Assembly (NCBI RefSeq): GCF_001555965.1
Contig: NZ_LSHX01000054.1
Coordinates: forward strand, 1-64,000
Direction: 5' to 3'
DNA from: Sphingomonas sp. CCH21-G11
Lineage (GTDB): Bacteria > Pseudomonadota > Alphaproteobacteria > Sphingomonadales > Sphingomonadaceae
Length of the DNA: 64,000 nt
Each line of letters starts with the position of its first letter. Positions within the stretch are counted from its first letter, which is position 1. The translations under genes and the position numbers were made by a program. Positions 34,802 to 43,258 of the stretch are shown piece after piece. The notes beneath the pieces were generated by a model that saw only the letters and a list, made by a program, of their open reading frames with translations, was not told the DNA's origin and did no database searches.

Positions 34802-36016
34802 GTGCCCAGCGAATCGTTCAAGTTCACCGGCGCCGCCGGCCATGCCCTGGCAGCGCGACTCGAACGGCCGATCGGCCCGATTCGCGCGGTCGCGGTGTTC
34901 GCGCACTGTTTCACCTGCACAATGCAGAGCCACGCCGCGACCCGCCTGACCGCCGCGCTGGCACGCACCGGAATCGCGACGCTGCGATTCGACTTCACCG
35001 GCTTGGGGGGCAGCGACGGCGATTTCGGCAATGCCGGTTTTGCCGCCGACGTCGCCGACATCATCGCGGCGGCGGATCACCTGCGCGCGACGATCGAGGC
35101 GCCCTCGATCCTGATCGGCCACAGTCTGGGCGGTGCCGCGGTGCTCGCAGCCGCGGCGGGCGTGCCGGAAGCCAAGGCGGTCGTGACGATCGGCGCGCCG
35201 TTCGATGCCGCGCATGTGCTGCATCAGATCGATGGCGACTGGGATCGGATCGAGCGCGAGGGTGAGGGCGACGTCCGCATCGCCAGCCGCCCGTTCAAGG
35301 TCAGCCGCAACTTCCTCCACGCGGTCCAGGGCGTGGAGCCGGAGCGGCGCATCGCGGCGCTCGGCCGCGCGCTGCTGGTGCTCCACGCGCCGCGCGATGC
35401 GACCGTCGGGATCGAGAATGCGCGCCTCATCTATGACGCGGCCAGGCATCCCAAGAGCTTCGTGTCGCTCGACGACGCCGACCACCTGCTGACGCGGCTG
35501 GCCGATGCCGAATATGCCGCCAACCTGATCGCGGCCTGGGTGGCGCGCTATCTGCCGCCGCTCGCCACTCCGGTGCTGGACGAGGGCGCGGTGCGCGTGT
35601 CGAACGGTGCGGGCAAGTGGGGCACCCTGATCGAGGCGGGCGCGCATCGCTGGATCGCCGACGAGCCGCGCAAGCTCGCCGGCGAGGACGCGGGGCCGAG
35701 CCCCTATGACCTGCTGCTCGCGTCGCTGGGCGCGTGCACGTCGATGACGCTCAAATTCTATGCCGAGCGCGAGGGCATCGCGCTGGACAAGGTGACGGTG
35801 ATGCTCAGCCATAACCGCAACCACGCGCAGGATTGCGATCATTGCGAGGAGGGCGGGACCCGGATCGAGGCAATCGACCGTACCGTTTCGCTGACCGGCG
35901 ACCTGAGTGCCGAAGATCGTGCACGGCTGATGGTCATCGCGGACAAATGCCCGGTCCACAAGACATTGACCGGCGACCTGCATATTCACACGCGCGCCGC
36001 CGAACCCGGCGAATAG
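34802..36016 (+). CDS. Alpha/beta hydrolase-OsmC fusion protein
   Basis: Bifunctional protein of 404 residues. N-terminal alpha/beta hydrolase (about residues 1-250) with nucleophile motif 'GHSLGG' and His in 'DDADHLL'. C-terminal OsmC/Ohr domain (about 265-400) with the peroxidatic Cys in 'LGACTSMTL' and a second Cys in 'DKCPVHKTL'; an additional 'DCDHCEEGG' segment lies between. GTG 34802 is preferred to ATG 34781 because GGGGAG precedes it. Likely thiol-dependent peroxide detoxification with esterase activity. It may be under the palindrome array. Confidence 0.88.
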   Translation: MPSESFKFTGAAGHALAARLERPIGPIRAVAVFAHCFTCTMQSHAATRLTAALARTGIATLRFDFTGLGGSDGDFGNAGFAADVADIIAAADHLRATIEAPSILIGHSLGGAAVLAAAAGVPEAKAVVTIGAPFDAAHVLHQIDGDWDRIEREGEGDVRIASRPFKVSRNFLHAVQGVEPERRIAALGRALLVLHAPRDATVGIENARLIYDAARHPKSFVSLDDADHLLTRLADAEYAANLIAAWVARYLPPLATPVLDEGAVRVSNGAGKWGTLIEAGAHRWIADEPRKLAGEDAGPSPYDLLLASLGACTSMTLKFYAEREGIALDKVTVMLSHNRNHAQDCDHCEEGGTRIEAIDRTVSLTGDLSAEDRARLMVIADKCPVHKTLTGDLHIHTRAAEPGE

Positions 36017-36084
36017 TCGCGAAAGCGAAACGAAATGCATGCACGTTCCGAACAGGTTCAACCGGAGCAGCAGGAGCTCGAGTG

Positions 36085-36783
36085 ATGGCGGTTTTCCGCA
36101 ACCTCAAAAATCACGGTCAAAAGATCATCAAGTTCAAGCAGGGCAAGGTGCTCGATAACGAGCTGGCATTCTGGGAAAACGTCAATGCTTCCCTGACCGG
36201 TGACGGCGCGTTCAATTACGGCAAGGGCGTCTGCGCCGCGATTTCGCTCAGGTTCATCGGCGAACTGCTGGGTAACCGGTTGCTGATGGACTTGGACAAC
36301 TTTTCCTTCAATCGCGATGAGGGTGTATCATCGAAAAACACGCACAACGAAGGCCTCTACAACGAGGCCGTCCGGTTCCAGTCGGCCTATGTGAAGCGGT
36401 TTGAGACGGTGGGAAACCGCGACGCCGTTGCTGAAATGGCGAACCGCATGGGCCTGGAGGTTGCGGTCATGGGCAGGGACCTGATGTCGTTCGATTCAAG
36501 CCTGGTCGATTTCGCCACCTATTGGAGTGGCAAGGTCACCGATAGCGTCGCCGCCTATCTCTCCTACAATTTCAAGACCGCGGCGAACGAGCCGGGCTCG
36601 CACGCCATCGCGATCGGACGCCGGTTCGGCAAGATCTACATCTTCGATTCAAACATCGGCGGATACCATGTCGTTCCGGCCAATGTTGAGGCGTTCATGA
36701 CCACCTATGTACAGGCTTACGCGGCCTATTGGACGATCGGCGCGGACGGGTTGTTCGCGCTGCCGTTGAAGAAGACGGCCTGA
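36085..36783 (+). CDS. YopT-like (C58) cysteine protease candidate
   Basis: Protein of 232 residues that does not look like its housekeeping neighbours. A Cys-His-Asp arrangement fits the C58 (YopT/AvrPphB) family: Cys50 in 'YGKGVCAAISLRFI', His173 in 'GSHAIAIGRR', Asp188 in 'IYIFDSNIGGY'. The His-Asp spacing of 15 equals that of AvrPphB, and the Cys-His distance (123) is close. No signal peptide, membrane segment or obvious secretion apparatus nearby. The GGAG site before ATG 36085 supports the start. Base composition seems less GC-rich than its flanks, consistent with acquisition. Function (effector, toxin or internal regulator) is unknown. Confidence 0.7.
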   Translation: MAVFRNLKNHGQKIIKFKQGKVLDNELAFWENVNASLTGDGAFNYGKGVCAAISLRFIGELLGNRLLMDLDNFSFNRDEGVSSKNTHNEGLYNEAVRFQSAYVKRFETVGNRDAVAEMANRMGLEVAVMGRDLMSFDSSLVDFATYWSGKVTDSVAAYLSYNFKTAANEPGSHAIAIGRRFGKIYIFDSNIGGYHVVPANVEAFMTTYVQAYAAYWTIGADGLFALPLKKTA

Positions 36784-36793
36784 GCGCAGGCGG

Positions 36794-37108
36794 CTAGAGC
36801 GGTGCGGGCTGACAGCCGAGCAGCGGGTCGAAGCGGACCGAACGGCTGGCGATCAGGGGTACCGACGCGGTGACGGTGCGGGTGCGCGGATTTTCGGCCA
36901 GGCGGATCGGCTCCATGCCGGGTTCGAAATCCTTGCGGCAATCGGTCAGGCTGCGATTGCCGATATAGCGGCACGCGCAGGCGACCCGCGCGCCATAGCC
37001 GACGCCCAGTGCCAGCTGCGGCTGCATCGCGCGAATGTAAAGCCACAGCCCGACGCCGGTCAGCGCCACCACCGCCAGCGTTCCCCAGATCGCGATGCGC
37101 CTTGCCAT
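36794..37108 (-). CDS. Small membrane-anchored protein, function unknown
   Basis: Protein of 104 residues with one N-terminal hydrophobic helix (IWGTLAVVALTGVGLWLYI) and a short, Cys-containing exported domain ('ACACRYIGNRS', 'TDCRK', 'LGCQPAP'), four cysteines in all, which could form disulphides in the periplasm. A start at 37111 is equally possible. It is divergent from a serine hydrolase gene 27 bases away; the two may share a promoter and process. Confidence 0.6.
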   Translation of the reverse strand: MARRIAIWGTLAVVALTGVGLWLYIRAMQPQLALGVGYGARVACACRYIGNRSLTDCRKDFEPGMEPIRLAENPRTRTVTASVPLIASRSVRFDPLLGCQPAPL

Positions 37109-37135
37109 CATCGCTGCCGAGCCTAGGCTGGCGCG

Positions 37136-38227
37136 ATGCGATTGCAAGCGATCCTCGCGCTGGGCCTGGCGCTCGCGCTGCCGGCAGCATCGGCCGTGTC
37201 GCGAGACGCGCCGGCTTCCGCACCGGCCATGTTCGACACGCTGTTCAATCCCACGCTGGCGGAAACCCGCGCGGCGATACTGATCGTCGACGGGCGCGTG
37301 GTCGCGCGTCGTTATGCGCCCGGTTATTCGGACGCCAACCGCTTCATCAGCTGGTCGATGGCCAAGACGGTCACGGCGATGCTGATCGGGGAACTGGTCG
37401 CCGATGGCCGGCTGAAGCTCGATGCACCCGCACCGATTGCCGAGTGGCGGCGGCCCGGCGATCCGCGCGGCGCGATCACCTTGCGTCACCTGCTCAACAT
37501 GGCGTCGGGGCTGCGCCACGTCGAAGTCGGCGAACCGATCGAGGCGTCGGACACGAACCAGGTGCTGTTCGTCGGCGGGACGCAGGACATGGCGGCGCGC
37601 GCGATCGCCGCCCCGCTCGCCGATCCGCCGGGCAAGCGCTTTCGCTACAGCTCGCTCACCTCGATCATCCTGGCGGAGATCATCACGAGGACGCTGACCG
37701 ACAGCCGCGATCCCCGCGTGCGCGCAAAGGCCTATCGCGACTTTGCCGAACAGCGGCTGTTCGCACCCGCCGCGATGCGTCGCGTGTTCCTCGAGTTCGA
37801 CGGTGCCGGCACGCAGGTCGGCGGATCGATCCTGCACATGCCGCTCGACGACTGGGCGCGCTTTGGCCGGCTGCTGCTCGACGGACGCGGTGCCGACGGC
37901 CGCCAGGTGATCGCGCCCGAATGGCTGGCGTTCATGAAATCGCCGTCGCCTGCCGATCCCATCTATGGCGGCCAGACCTGGCGCAATGTGTCCGGTGGTG
38001 AGGAGACGCTGTTCCCCGGCAAGGGTCCGCCAGGAACGGTCAGCGCAATCGGCCATCTGGGCCAATATGTCGTCGCGGCGTCCGCCCCTGTCGCGCCGGG
38101 TGGCCCGACGCGGACGATGATCCTGGTGCGCCTCGGCAAGACCCAGGACGATCAGCTGCCGCCGCTGCGTGCCCGGCTGGGGGACATCACCGCGGCGGTC
38201 TTCGCGCACCAGGGCCCTTTGCCCTGA
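37136..38227 (+). CDS. Beta-lactamase class C-family serine hydrolase
   Basis: Periplasmic protein of 363 residues with signal peptide (to about 'AASA'), SxxK motif 'WSMAKTVT', the second-motif region 'RYSSLTS' (YxS in place of YxN), and a C-terminal 'AIGHLGQYV' (HxG-type third motif). These are the marks of class C beta-lactamase/DD-peptidase relatives, many of which are esterases or peptidases. The specific substrate is not known. Confidence 0.85.
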   Translation: MRLQAILALGLALALPAASAVSRDAPASAPAMFDTLFNPTLAETRAAILIVDGRVVARRYAPGYSDANRFISWSMAKTVTAMLIGELVADGRLKLDAPAPIAEWRRPGDPRGAITLRHLLNMASGLRHVEVGEPIEASDTNQVLFVGGTQDMAARAIAAPLADPPGKRFRYSSLTSIILAEIITRTLTDSRDPRVRAKAYRDFAEQRLFAPAAMRRVFLEFDGAGTQVGGSILHMPLDDWARFGRLLLDGRGADGRQVIAPEWLAFMKSPSPADPIYGGQTWRNVSGGEETLFPGKGPPGTVSAIGHLGQYVVAASAPVAPGGPTRTMILVRLGKTQDDQLPPLRARLGDITAAVFAHQGPLP

Positions 38228-38266
38228 CGTCGGACTGGCTCGATTGAACCCTGTCCCAAGGGTGGA

Positions 38267-39073
38267 TCAGAGCAGGAAGCTGCCCTCGATCACCGACACG
38301 CACCCGCCCCCTAACATGACACGGTCGCCGGCATCGGTACAGGCGATCCGCCCGCCGCGCGTGCTCGCCTGAAAGGCGGTGAATTGCGCGCGACCGAGCC
38401 GCTTTGCCCAATAGGGGGTCAGCACCGCATGCGCTGCGCCCGTCACCGGGTCCTCGTCGATCCCGGCACCCGGCGCAAACACCCGGCTCATCACGTCGCT
38501 GTCGGTGCCCGGTGCGGTGGCGATGACCAGCACGTCGCCATGGGTGGCCAGCGCGCGGAAATCGGGCGTCAGCGCCATTACCTGGTCGGCATGGTCGAAG
38601 ACGATCAGGCTGTTGCCCGCATCGTGCCACAGCGTGTCGCGGACCGCACCCGCATCGACGCCCAGCGCCGCGACGATGTGCGGCAAGGCGCGCGGGGCGG
38701 GCGTCCATGCGGGCAGTGCCATCGCATAGCCATCGCCGTCGCGCCGCACCTCCAGGATGCCGGCCCGGCGGGTCCGGAACCGGACCCGGTCGCGCGCCTG
38801 GTCGAGCCCGAGCACGACATGGCCCGACGCCAGCGTCGCATGGCCGCACATGATGACCTCGGTCGTCGGGGTGAACCAGCGCAGCTCGAAATCGGCGTCG
38901 CCGTCGCCATCCGGCATATAGAAGGCGGTTTCCGACAGGTTGTTTTCGGCCGCGATCGCCTGAAGCACTTCGTCGTCGAGCCATTGGTCGAGCGGCATGA
39001 CCGCAGCCGGGTTGCCGGCAAAGGCGCGATCGGCAAATGCGTCGACCTGGAAAAAGCGCAGTCGGGTCATCAT
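38267..39073 (-). CDS. PhzF-family protein
   Basis: PhzF-like isomerase of 268 residues with 'FQVDAFADRAFAGNPAAVM' at the start, the catalytic Glu in 'NNLSETAFYM', and 'GHATLASGHV'. Members isomerise small aromatic or amino-acid-derived metabolites, but the substrate is unclear when, as here, there are no phenazine genes. Its start overlaps the CDF gene stop (ATGA). Confidence 0.9.
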   Translation of the reverse strand: MMTRLRFFQVDAFADRAFAGNPAAVMPLDQWLDDEVLQAIAAENNLSETAFYMPDGDGDADFELRWFTPTTEVIMCGHATLASGHVVLGLDQARDRVRFRTRRAGILEVRRDGDGYAMALPAWTPAPRALPHIVAALGVDAGAVRDTLWHDAGNSLIVFDHADQVMALTPDFRALATHGDVLVIATAPGTDSDVMSRVFAPGAGIDEDPVTGAAHAVLTPYWAKRLGRAQFTAFQASTRGGRIACTDAGDRVMLGGGCVSVIEGSFLL

Positions 39074-40011
39074 GGCTCCTTGGGCAGGCGGGCGAGTTCG
39101 TCGGCTTCGATCAGGTCGTTGCCGGGATGATCCACCTGCCCCTCGGGGTCGATATGGATCAGGATCTCGGTATTGGGAAACGCTTCCGACAACTGGCGCT
39201 CCAGCGCCTCGACCACGTCATGTGCCCGGGCGACCGTCATGTCGGGGTCCATCCACATGTGGAACTGCACGAAATCGCGCGCGCCGCTGGTGCGGGTGCG
39301 CAGGTCGTGGAGGTTGCGCAGCTCGGGGTGGCGGCTGGCGACTTCGACGAAGCGCCGCCGCTTCTCGTCCGGCCATTCGCGGTCCATCAGCTGGTTGATC
39401 GCCGCGACCGATGCGCGCCACGCGCCGAACAACAGCCACAGCCCGATCGCCACGCCGAACATCGGGTCGATGCCACGCCATCCAAGCCCGCGCTCGAGCG
39501 TCAGCGCGGCGATGACCGACAGGTTGAGCCACAGGTCGGATTCGTAATGCAGCCGGTCGGTGCCGATCGCGAGTGACCCCGTCGCGGCGACGACCCGGCG
39601 CTGATAGCGGGTCAGCAGCAGCGTGACGACGATCGCCACCGCCGACGCGCCGATGCCGATTTCGGCATGCGCGGTCGCCGCGCCGGCCGAAAAGCGCCGC
39701 AGTGCCTGAATCAGGATCGCGATCGCCGACGCGGTGATGATCGCGACCTGGAACAGCGCGGCCAGCGCCTCCGCCTTGCCGTGGCCGAAACGGTGGTCGG
39801 CATCCGCCGGGCGCGCCGCCATGTGCACGCCGAACAGCGTCACGAGCGAGGCGACGAGGTCGAGCAGCGAATCGGCGAGCGAGCCAAGCATCGCCACCGA
39901 CCCGGTTTCGATCGCGGCGGCAAGCTTGATCGCGCCAAGCAGGATCGCGGTCGCCACGCTCGCCAGCGCCGCGTTGCGGGTCAGCCGGGCCAGGGCGGCG
40001 GCGTCGGTCAT
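39070..40011 (-). CDS. Cation diffusion facilitator (FieF-like)
   Basis: Divalent metal/proton antiporter of 313 residues. Metal-site motifs SLADSLLD (Asp-x3-Asp) in helix 2 and HYESD (His-x3-Asp) in helix 5, 'HRFGHGKAEAL' in the loop, and a C-terminal cytoplasmic domain with 'FHMWMDPD' and 'EILIHIDP'. Zn, Fe or Mn export is possible. The start 40011 overlaps the pdxH stop (ATGA), giving a pdxH-CDF-phzF operon. Confidence 0.92.
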   Translation of the reverse strand: MTDAAALARLTRNAALASVATAILLGAIKLAAAIETGSVAMLGSLADSLLDLVASLVTLFGVHMAARPADADHRFGHGKAEALAALFQVAIITASAIAILIQALRRFSAGAATAHAEIGIGASAVAIVVTLLLTRYQRRVVAATGSLAIGTDRLHYESDLWLNLSVIAALTLERGLGWRGIDPMFGVAIGLWLLFGAWRASVAAINQLMDREWPDEKRRRFVEVASRHPELRNLHDLRTRTSGARDFVQFHMWMDPDMTVARAHDVVEALERQLSEAFPNTEILIHIDPEGQVDHPGNDLIEADELARLPKEP

Positions 40012-40592
40012 GGAAACAGCATCGTCATGCGCCACGCATTGCCGGCATCGCGGGTGAACACGTGGCGCTCGTGCAGGCGATGGTCGCGATCGGTCCAGAA
40101 TTCGATCCGTTCGGGCGTCAGGACATAGCCGCCCCAGTGCGGCGGGCGGGGCACGTCGCCCCCGGCGAAGCGCGCTTCCACGGCGGCCAGCTTCGCCTCG
40201 AACGTTTCACGGCGGTCGAGCGTGCGCGACTGGTCTGACGCCCAGGCGCCAAGCCGGGATTCGCGCGGCCGGGTCGCGAAATACGCGTCCGACGTCGCGT
40301 CGTCGGCCATTTGCACCGATCCTTCGATGCGCACCTGGCGGCGCAGCGTTTTCCAGTGGAACAGCAGCGCCGCATGTCCCGTCGCCGCGAGCTCGCCCGC
40401 CTTGCGGCTCTCGCGATTGGTGTAGAAGACGAAGCCGTCGGGCCCATGTCCCTTCAACAACACCATGCGGACCGAGGGGCGCCCCACGCCGTCGGTCGTC
40501 GCCAGTGCCATCGCATTCGGATCATTGGGTTCGCTGGCGCTGGCTTCGGCCAGCCAGGCGTCGAACCGCGCAAGGGGATCGGCATCGTTCAT
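40008..40592 (-). CDS. pdxH: Pyridoxamine 5'-phosphate oxidase
   Basis: FMN enzyme of 194 residues making PLP. Typical 'DPLARFDAWLAEA' start, 'RMVLLKGHGPDGFVFYTN', 'AALLFHWKTLRRQVRIEG' and 'WGGYVLTPERIEFW' with the C-terminal 'ERHVFTRD...WRMTMLFP'. It heads the operon with the CDF transporter and PhzF-like genes. Confidence 0.95.
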   Translation of the reverse strand: MNDADPLARFDAWLAEASASEPNDPNAMALATTDGVGRPSVRMVLLKGHGPDGFVFYTNRESRKAGELAATGHAALLFHWKTLRRQVRIEGSVQMADDATSDAYFATRPRESRLGAWASDQSRTLDRRETFEAKLAAVEARFAGGDVPRPPHWGGYVLTPERIEFWTDRDHRLHERHVFTRDAGNAWRMTMLFP

Positions 40593-40770
40593 CCGGGCGA
40601 TCTAGGCCCCCGTCCGAAGGCTGTCGAGACACGTGCCACACCGGCGTTTCGATTTGCATGCGCCGCGGTGCGCAACGCGGTTGCGCTGTCATGGCCTTTG
40701 TGGTCACGTCACCCGGCCCGGTCGCCCGGCGGGGCGACACCGGGATTGAAGGCGCCACTCATGGACTGCG

Positions 40771-43254
40771 ATGGCTAGCGCATCGGCGACACCCCCTGAA
40801 TCAAGCGACAATGCGCGCGCATGGGAACGCGCCTATTGCGCCGCCGATTCGGGCGTGGATGCCCTGTGCGCCGCAACCGGCGCGTCGCGCGCGGCCTGGT
40901 CGACGATGATCGAGGAACTGGCCGGCGCGGCGCCCACGCTGGATCAGGCACGCGAGCGGGCGCAGCGCCACGCCGACGATATCGGCACCGGCTACCGCAT
41001 TCCCGGCGAGCGCGAGGAGCGGCCCTGGCCGCTGTCGCCGGTGCCGCTGATGATCGATCGCGACGATTGGCGGCAGGTCGAAGCCGGCATCGTCGAGCGC
41101 GCGGAGCTGATGGAAACCGTGCTGGCCGACCTGTATGGCCCGGCGACGCTGATGGCCGATGGCGCGCTGCCCGCGGCGCTTGCCACCGGCAGCCCCTATT
41201 TCCTGCGTGCGATGGCGGGAATGTCGCCGCCGGGCGGCCGCCACCTGCATTTCTACGCCGCCGATCTGGCGCGCGATCCCGATGGCGGCTGGCGCGTGCT
41301 GGCTGATCATCTGCGCTCGCCGGCGGGTGCCGGCTATGCGCTCGAAAACCGGCTGGCGATCGCGCGGACGATCAGCGGGCTGCAGCTTCGCCTCAACATC
41401 GAGCGCCACGCACCCTTTTTCGCGGCGATGCGCGAGGGGCTGGCCGCGTCGTGCCGTCGCACCGATCCGCGCATCGGGCTGCTGACTCCCGGCCGGTTCA
41501 ACCCGAGCTATGCCGAACAGGCGCATCTGGCGCGCTATCTCGGCTTCCTCCTGGTCGAAGGTGCCGATCTCGCCGCGATCGACGGCAAGGTCTATGTCCG
41601 CACCATTGCCGGGCTGAAGCGCATCGATGCGCTGTGGCGGCGGATCGATCCCCAGTTCCTCGACCCGCTGGTGTTCGATTCCGCCTCGCAGATCGGGGTC
41701 GCCGGCCTGGTCGACGCCATGGCGGCGGGCAATGTCGTCATCGCCAATGCCCCCGGCGTCGGCGTGCTCGAAGCACCGGCCTTCATGGCCTTTCTGCCCC
41801 AGCTTGCCCGGCGCATGCTTGGCCGCCCGCTCACTCTGCCCAATATCGCGACCTGGTGGTGCGGCGATCCGGCCGCGGCGGATGATATGCTCGCCCATCT
41901 TGACGAGCGGTTGATCGGGCCGGCCTTTGGCCCCGCGCCGCTCGGCCTGCCGGGTGCGGAGCCGGTGATGGGCGCATCGCTCGGCCGTTCCGAGCGCGCG
42001 GCGCTGGCCGCTGACCTGAAGCGCCGGCCCCAGGATTATGCGGGGCGGGAGGTCGTACGGCTGTCGACGATGCCGGTGGTGATCGAAGGTGCGCTGGCGG
42101 CGCGGCCGTTCACGCTGCGGGTGTTCGCTGCGCGCGGTGCCGACGGGCAATGGGTGGTGATGCCCGGCGGTCTGGCGCGGATCGGCACCGGGCCCGACAC
42201 GCGCGCGGCGGTGATGGGGGAGGGCAGCTGGTCGGCCGATGTCTGCGTCCATGGCCCCGATCCGGTGCCGGCCATCTCGCTATTGCCGACGGCGGGCGCC
42301 ATCGAGATCCGCCGCAACCCCGGCACGCTGCCCAGCCGGGTCGCCGACAACCTGTTCTGGCTCGGCCGCTATCTGGAGCGTGGCGAGGCATTGCTCGGCG
42401 TCATCCGCGTCCTGCTCGGCCATTCGATCAGCGCGGACACCGGTGCCGCACTCGCGGCGGACACCGTCACGCGGCTCGTCGACCTGATCCGTGCCGCCGG
42501 CGCCGCGCCCGCCCCGCCGACCCGGTCGCGCACCGACCTCGCCGAGTTTGCCGAAGCGGCATTGGACGGGCATCGCGGCTGGTATGGCGTGCGCGCGATC
42601 ATCGGCCAGGCGCGCACCATCGGATCGGTGTCGCGCGAGCGCTTGTCGGCGGACATGATCCGCCTGCTCGACGCGCCCTTTCCCCAGGGCGGCACGCTGC
42701 TCGACCGCGCGGGCTCGCTCCAGCGCCGCTACGCCGCGATGGCGGGGCTGGCCGCCGAACACATGGCGCGCACCGATGCGTGGCGTTTCCACGACCTCGG
42801 CCGCCGGATCGAGCGCGCGGCGACGATCCTGCGCATCGTTAGCGCATTCATGGCGGAGGACGCGAGCGGCGACGACCTGTCGACGCTCCTCGACCTGGCC
42901 GACAGCCAGATCAGCTATCGCCAGCGCTATCTGGGCGCGATCGCGCGCCGTCCCATCCTCGATCTCGTGCTGCTCGATCCCGGCAACCCCCGCAGCCTGG
43001 CCTTCCAGACCGCGACGATCCTCGATCATCTCCGTCGCCTGCCCGTCCTGTCCGACCATGGGCTGGCCGAACCGCAACAGGCGCTGGCGGAGGCGTTGCA
43101 GGCCGCGGTGCAGATCGCGCGGGTCGAACAGATCGATGCCGGCACGCTCGACGACTGGGCGAACCAGGTCGGGCAGGTCTCGGACGCGATTGCGCGGCGC
43201 TATTTCCTGCATGGCGCGGAGCCTCTGCGCGCCGGCGGCCTGACGCTCGCCTGA
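40771..43254 (+). CDS. Circularly permuted ATP-grasp-alpha-E fusion protein
   Basis: Protein of 827 residues. Residues about 1-515 are a circularly permuted ATP-grasp (DUF404/407 type) with 'LLTPGRFNPSYAEQ', 'GFLLVEGADLAAIDGKVYVRT' and 'VVIANAPGVGVLEAPAFMAFLPQLA'. From about residue 520 the alpha-E domain (DUF403 type) begins with 'LPSRVADNLFWLGRYLERGE'. ATP-grasp plus alpha-E plus transglutaminase genes are predicted to form an amidoligase/peptide-tagging system, sometimes with an Anbu proteasome-like peptidase; no Anbu gene is seen here. Usually the two domains are separate genes. The transglutaminase follows after 4 bases. Confidence 0.85.
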   Translation: MASASATPPESSDNARAWERAYCAADSGVDALCAATGASRAAWSTMIEELAGAAPTLDQARERAQRHADDIGTGYRIPGEREERPWPLSPVPLMIDRDDWRQVEAGIVERAELMETVLADLYGPATLMADGALPAALATGSPYFLRAMAGMSPPGGRHLHFYAADLARDPDGGWRVLADHLRSPAGAGYALENRLAIARTISGLQLRLNIERHAPFFAAMREGLAASCRRTDPRIGLLTPGRFNPSYAEQAHLARYLGFLLVEGADLAAIDGKVYVRTIAGLKRIDALWRRIDPQFLDPLVFDSASQIGVAGLVDAMAAGNVVIANAPGVGVLEAPAFMAFLPQLARRMLGRPLTLPNIATWWCGDPAAADDMLAHLDERLIGPAFGPAPLGLPGAEPVMGASLGRSERAALAADLKRRPQDYAGREVVRLSTMPVVIEGALAARPFTLRVFAARGADGQWVVMPGGLARIGTGPDTRAAVMGEGSWSADVCVHGPDPVPAISLLPTAGAIEIRRNPGTLPSRVADNLFWLGRYLERGEALLGVIRVLLGHSISADTGAALAADTVTRLVDLIRAAGAAPAPPTRSRTDLAEFAEAALDGHRGWYGVRAIIGQARTIGSVSRERLSADMIRLLDAPFPQGGTLLDRAGSLQRRYAAMAGLAAEHMARTDAWRFHDLGRRIERAATILRIVSAFMAEDASGDDLSTLLDLADSQISYRQRYLGAIARRPILDLVLLDPGNPRSLAFQTATILDHLRRLPVLSDHGLAEPQQALAEALQAAVQIARVEQIDAGTLDDWANQVGQVSDAIARRYFLHGAEPLRAGGLTLA

Positions 43255-43258
43255 CGCG

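Noticed and set aside
35833..36084. N-terminal extension of the C58 protease candidate into the OsmC gene
   Set aside because: The frame is open but overlaps a well-supported gene; GGAG precedes ATG 36085.
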